A DNA stretch of 6,108 nucleotides, taken from the NCBI GenBank assembly GCA_017408625.1, contig JAFQUG010000108.1:1-6108 (forward strand). The letters are read 5' to 3'. Of this stretch, positions 5,671-6,108 are shown piece after piece. The notes beneath the pieces were generated by a model. It ran no database searches, had not been told where the DNA came from, and worked only from the letters and a program-made list of their open reading frames with translations. The number at the start of each line of letters is the position of its first letter. The stretch's first letter is position 1. A program made the translations under genes and the position numbers. The stretch is from Clostridia bacterium (lineage in GTDB: Bacteria; Bacillota_A; Clostridia; Oscillospirales; CAG-272).

Positions 5671-5750
5671 TCATAACTTGGCGCAGCCAATCATAACTTG
5701 GCGCAGCCAATCATAACTTGGCGCAGCCAATCATAACTTCGCGCAGCCAA
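5671..5750. repeat. Four 20-bp tandem units (minisatellite part of the array)
   Basis: The unit TCATAACTTGGCGCAGCCAA occurs at 5671-5690, 5691-5710 and 5711-5730 without change. At 5731-5750 it has one change (C at 5740) that breaks the middle base pair of the stem. A partial TCAT follows at 5751. Identity of three copies suggests recent duplication. Confidence 0.95.
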
Positions 5751-5759
5751 TCATCACGC

Positions 5760-5787
5760 AAAAAGCACCTCTTTGTGAGGTGCTTTT
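5760..5787. terminator. Bidirectional terminator between convergent genes
   Basis: The core stem GCACCTC/GAGGTGC (5765-5771 with 5777-5783, loop TTTGT) is extended by flanking AAAA and TTTT. The rightward transcript ends in TTTT then CCTTT. The leftward transcript ends in five T (5764-5760). It can stop the small Cys gene after the repeat array and the ThrE-like gene 4 bp after its stop codon. Confidence 0.88.
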
Positions 5788-5790
5788 CCT

Positions 5791-6108
5791 TTATCCGTGT
5801 TCCTTTTCTCTTTCCAATCTCTGTTTCTTGGCCGCCTCGATCCAGCGCATGGCACCCGTAACCAAAATAATGGCAACTGCAATACCCGTGCAGATCTTGA
5901 CCGCTGCCAGCATGTTTTCCATAAACAGTGCCTGATTTCCGCTGAACAGGTAGAACATGGTATAATACAACCTGCTTCCGGGCACGAGAGGCAAAAGCGT
6001 GGGAATCATGAATACGGTCGTAGGCGTTTTGAGCACGCGCGCCATAATCTCACAATATACACAAGGCACGGCCGATGCCACCATATTGGTGATCAGCGGA
6101 TCGAGTCC
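5791..6108 (-). CDS. Threonine/serine exporter family membrane protein, ThrE_2/YjjB type (5' end beyond window)
   Basis: Only the C-terminal 105 residues are in the window; the frame is still open at 6108, so the start lies outside. The segment ARVLKTPTTVFMIPTLLPLVPGSRLYYTM carries the hallmark of the short YjjB-like half of ThrE exporters (TVF-x-IP...PLVPG...YY). It is followed by a hydrophobic helix (VKICTGIAVAIILVTGAM) and a short basic tail (AAKKQRLEREKEHG). Family members of this half are about 150 residues and usually sit next to the larger YjjP-like half, expected upstream outside the window. The likely role is export of small amino acids or related metabolites across the cell membrane. 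An in-frame ATG at 6084 exists but would truncate the conserved region's lead-in helix, so it is probably internal. Confidence 0.85.
   Translation of the reverse strand, partial: GLDPLITNMVASAVPCVYCEIMARVLKTPTTVFMIPTLLPLVPGSRLYYTMFYLFSGNQALFMENMLAAVKICTGIAVAIILVTGAMRWIEAAKKQRLEREKEHG

Larger units (their letters stand above)
5506..5757. repeat. Composite array of short hairpins with GTTATGA/TCATAAC linkers
   Basis: This stretch fills nearly all of the 275-bp gap between two convergent genes and holds no supported gene. Left half: two related long hairpins (5506-5533 and 5550-5575, stems GCAGAATTGA and GCAGAATTGAC), each followed by AGTTATGATT. Then come three 13-nt hairpins (5585-5597 with one mismatch, loop TTT; TACGC-TTC-GCGTA at 5613-5625; TGCCC-TTC-GGGCA at 5633-5645), joined by GTTATGA at 5599-5605, 5606-5612 and 5626-5632. 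Right half: four 20-bp units (5671-5750) made of TCATAAC, the complement of the left linker, plus the 13-nt hairpin TTGGC-GCA-GCCAA. Stem sequences differ while pairing and linker are kept. Confidence 0.85.

Noticed and set aside
5671..5750. CRISPR array
   Set aside because: The 20-bp units follow each other directly with no unique spacers, and no cas genes are present.

Overview
This window looks like the chromosome of an anaerobic, low-to-medium GC Firmicute, most likely a gut-type member of the Clostridia (the order is inference). The signs are near-consensus sigma-A promoters (TTGACA / TATAAT), strong AAGGAG-type ribosome binding sites, a lipoprotein-anchored ABC binding protein, and a PerR-rubrerythrin pair typical of anaerobic Firmicutes. 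Nothing in the coding regions suggests a phage, plasmid or insertion sequence. The most unusual structure is a modular hairpin repeat array near the right end.

Layout: most genes are on the minus strand. From right to left along the first minus-strand unit, a polar amino-acid ABC importer runs promoter (3221-3249), lipoprotein binding protein (3168-2326), intergenic terminator-like hairpin (2275-2309), permease with an unusually long N-terminal extension (2240-831), and ATPase (841-98, overlapping the permease by 11 bp). Positions 1-97 hold a hairpin-rich, repeat-like tail. The second unit, perR (4419-4033) then rubrerythrin (3998-3459), is a peroxide-defence operon with its own strong promoter and a GC-rich terminator (3371-3401). 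Upstream of it lies an unrecognised four-helix membrane protein (5176-4499).

A divergent promoter pair at 5209-5293 drives that membrane protein leftward and a 65-residue, cysteine- and acid-rich protein (5318-5515) rightward. From the last codons of this small gene to about 5757 there is a non-coding array of short hairpins separated by a 7-nt linker (GTTATGA or its complement), with a 20-nt period. The linker orientation reverses in the middle. A bidirectional terminator (5760-5787) closes the array. The window then ends inside the 3' part of a minus-strand ThrE/YjjB-like exporter subunit (5791 to beyond 6108).

How the parts fit: the ABC genes form one importer (periplasm-side capture, membrane channel, ATPase). 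The substrate cannot be fixed from sequence, although arginine-box-like sites upstream hint at arginine or another basic amino acid. PerR would sense peroxide and rubrerythrin would reduce it. The membrane protein and the small Cys protein share an intergenic control region but have no assigned function.
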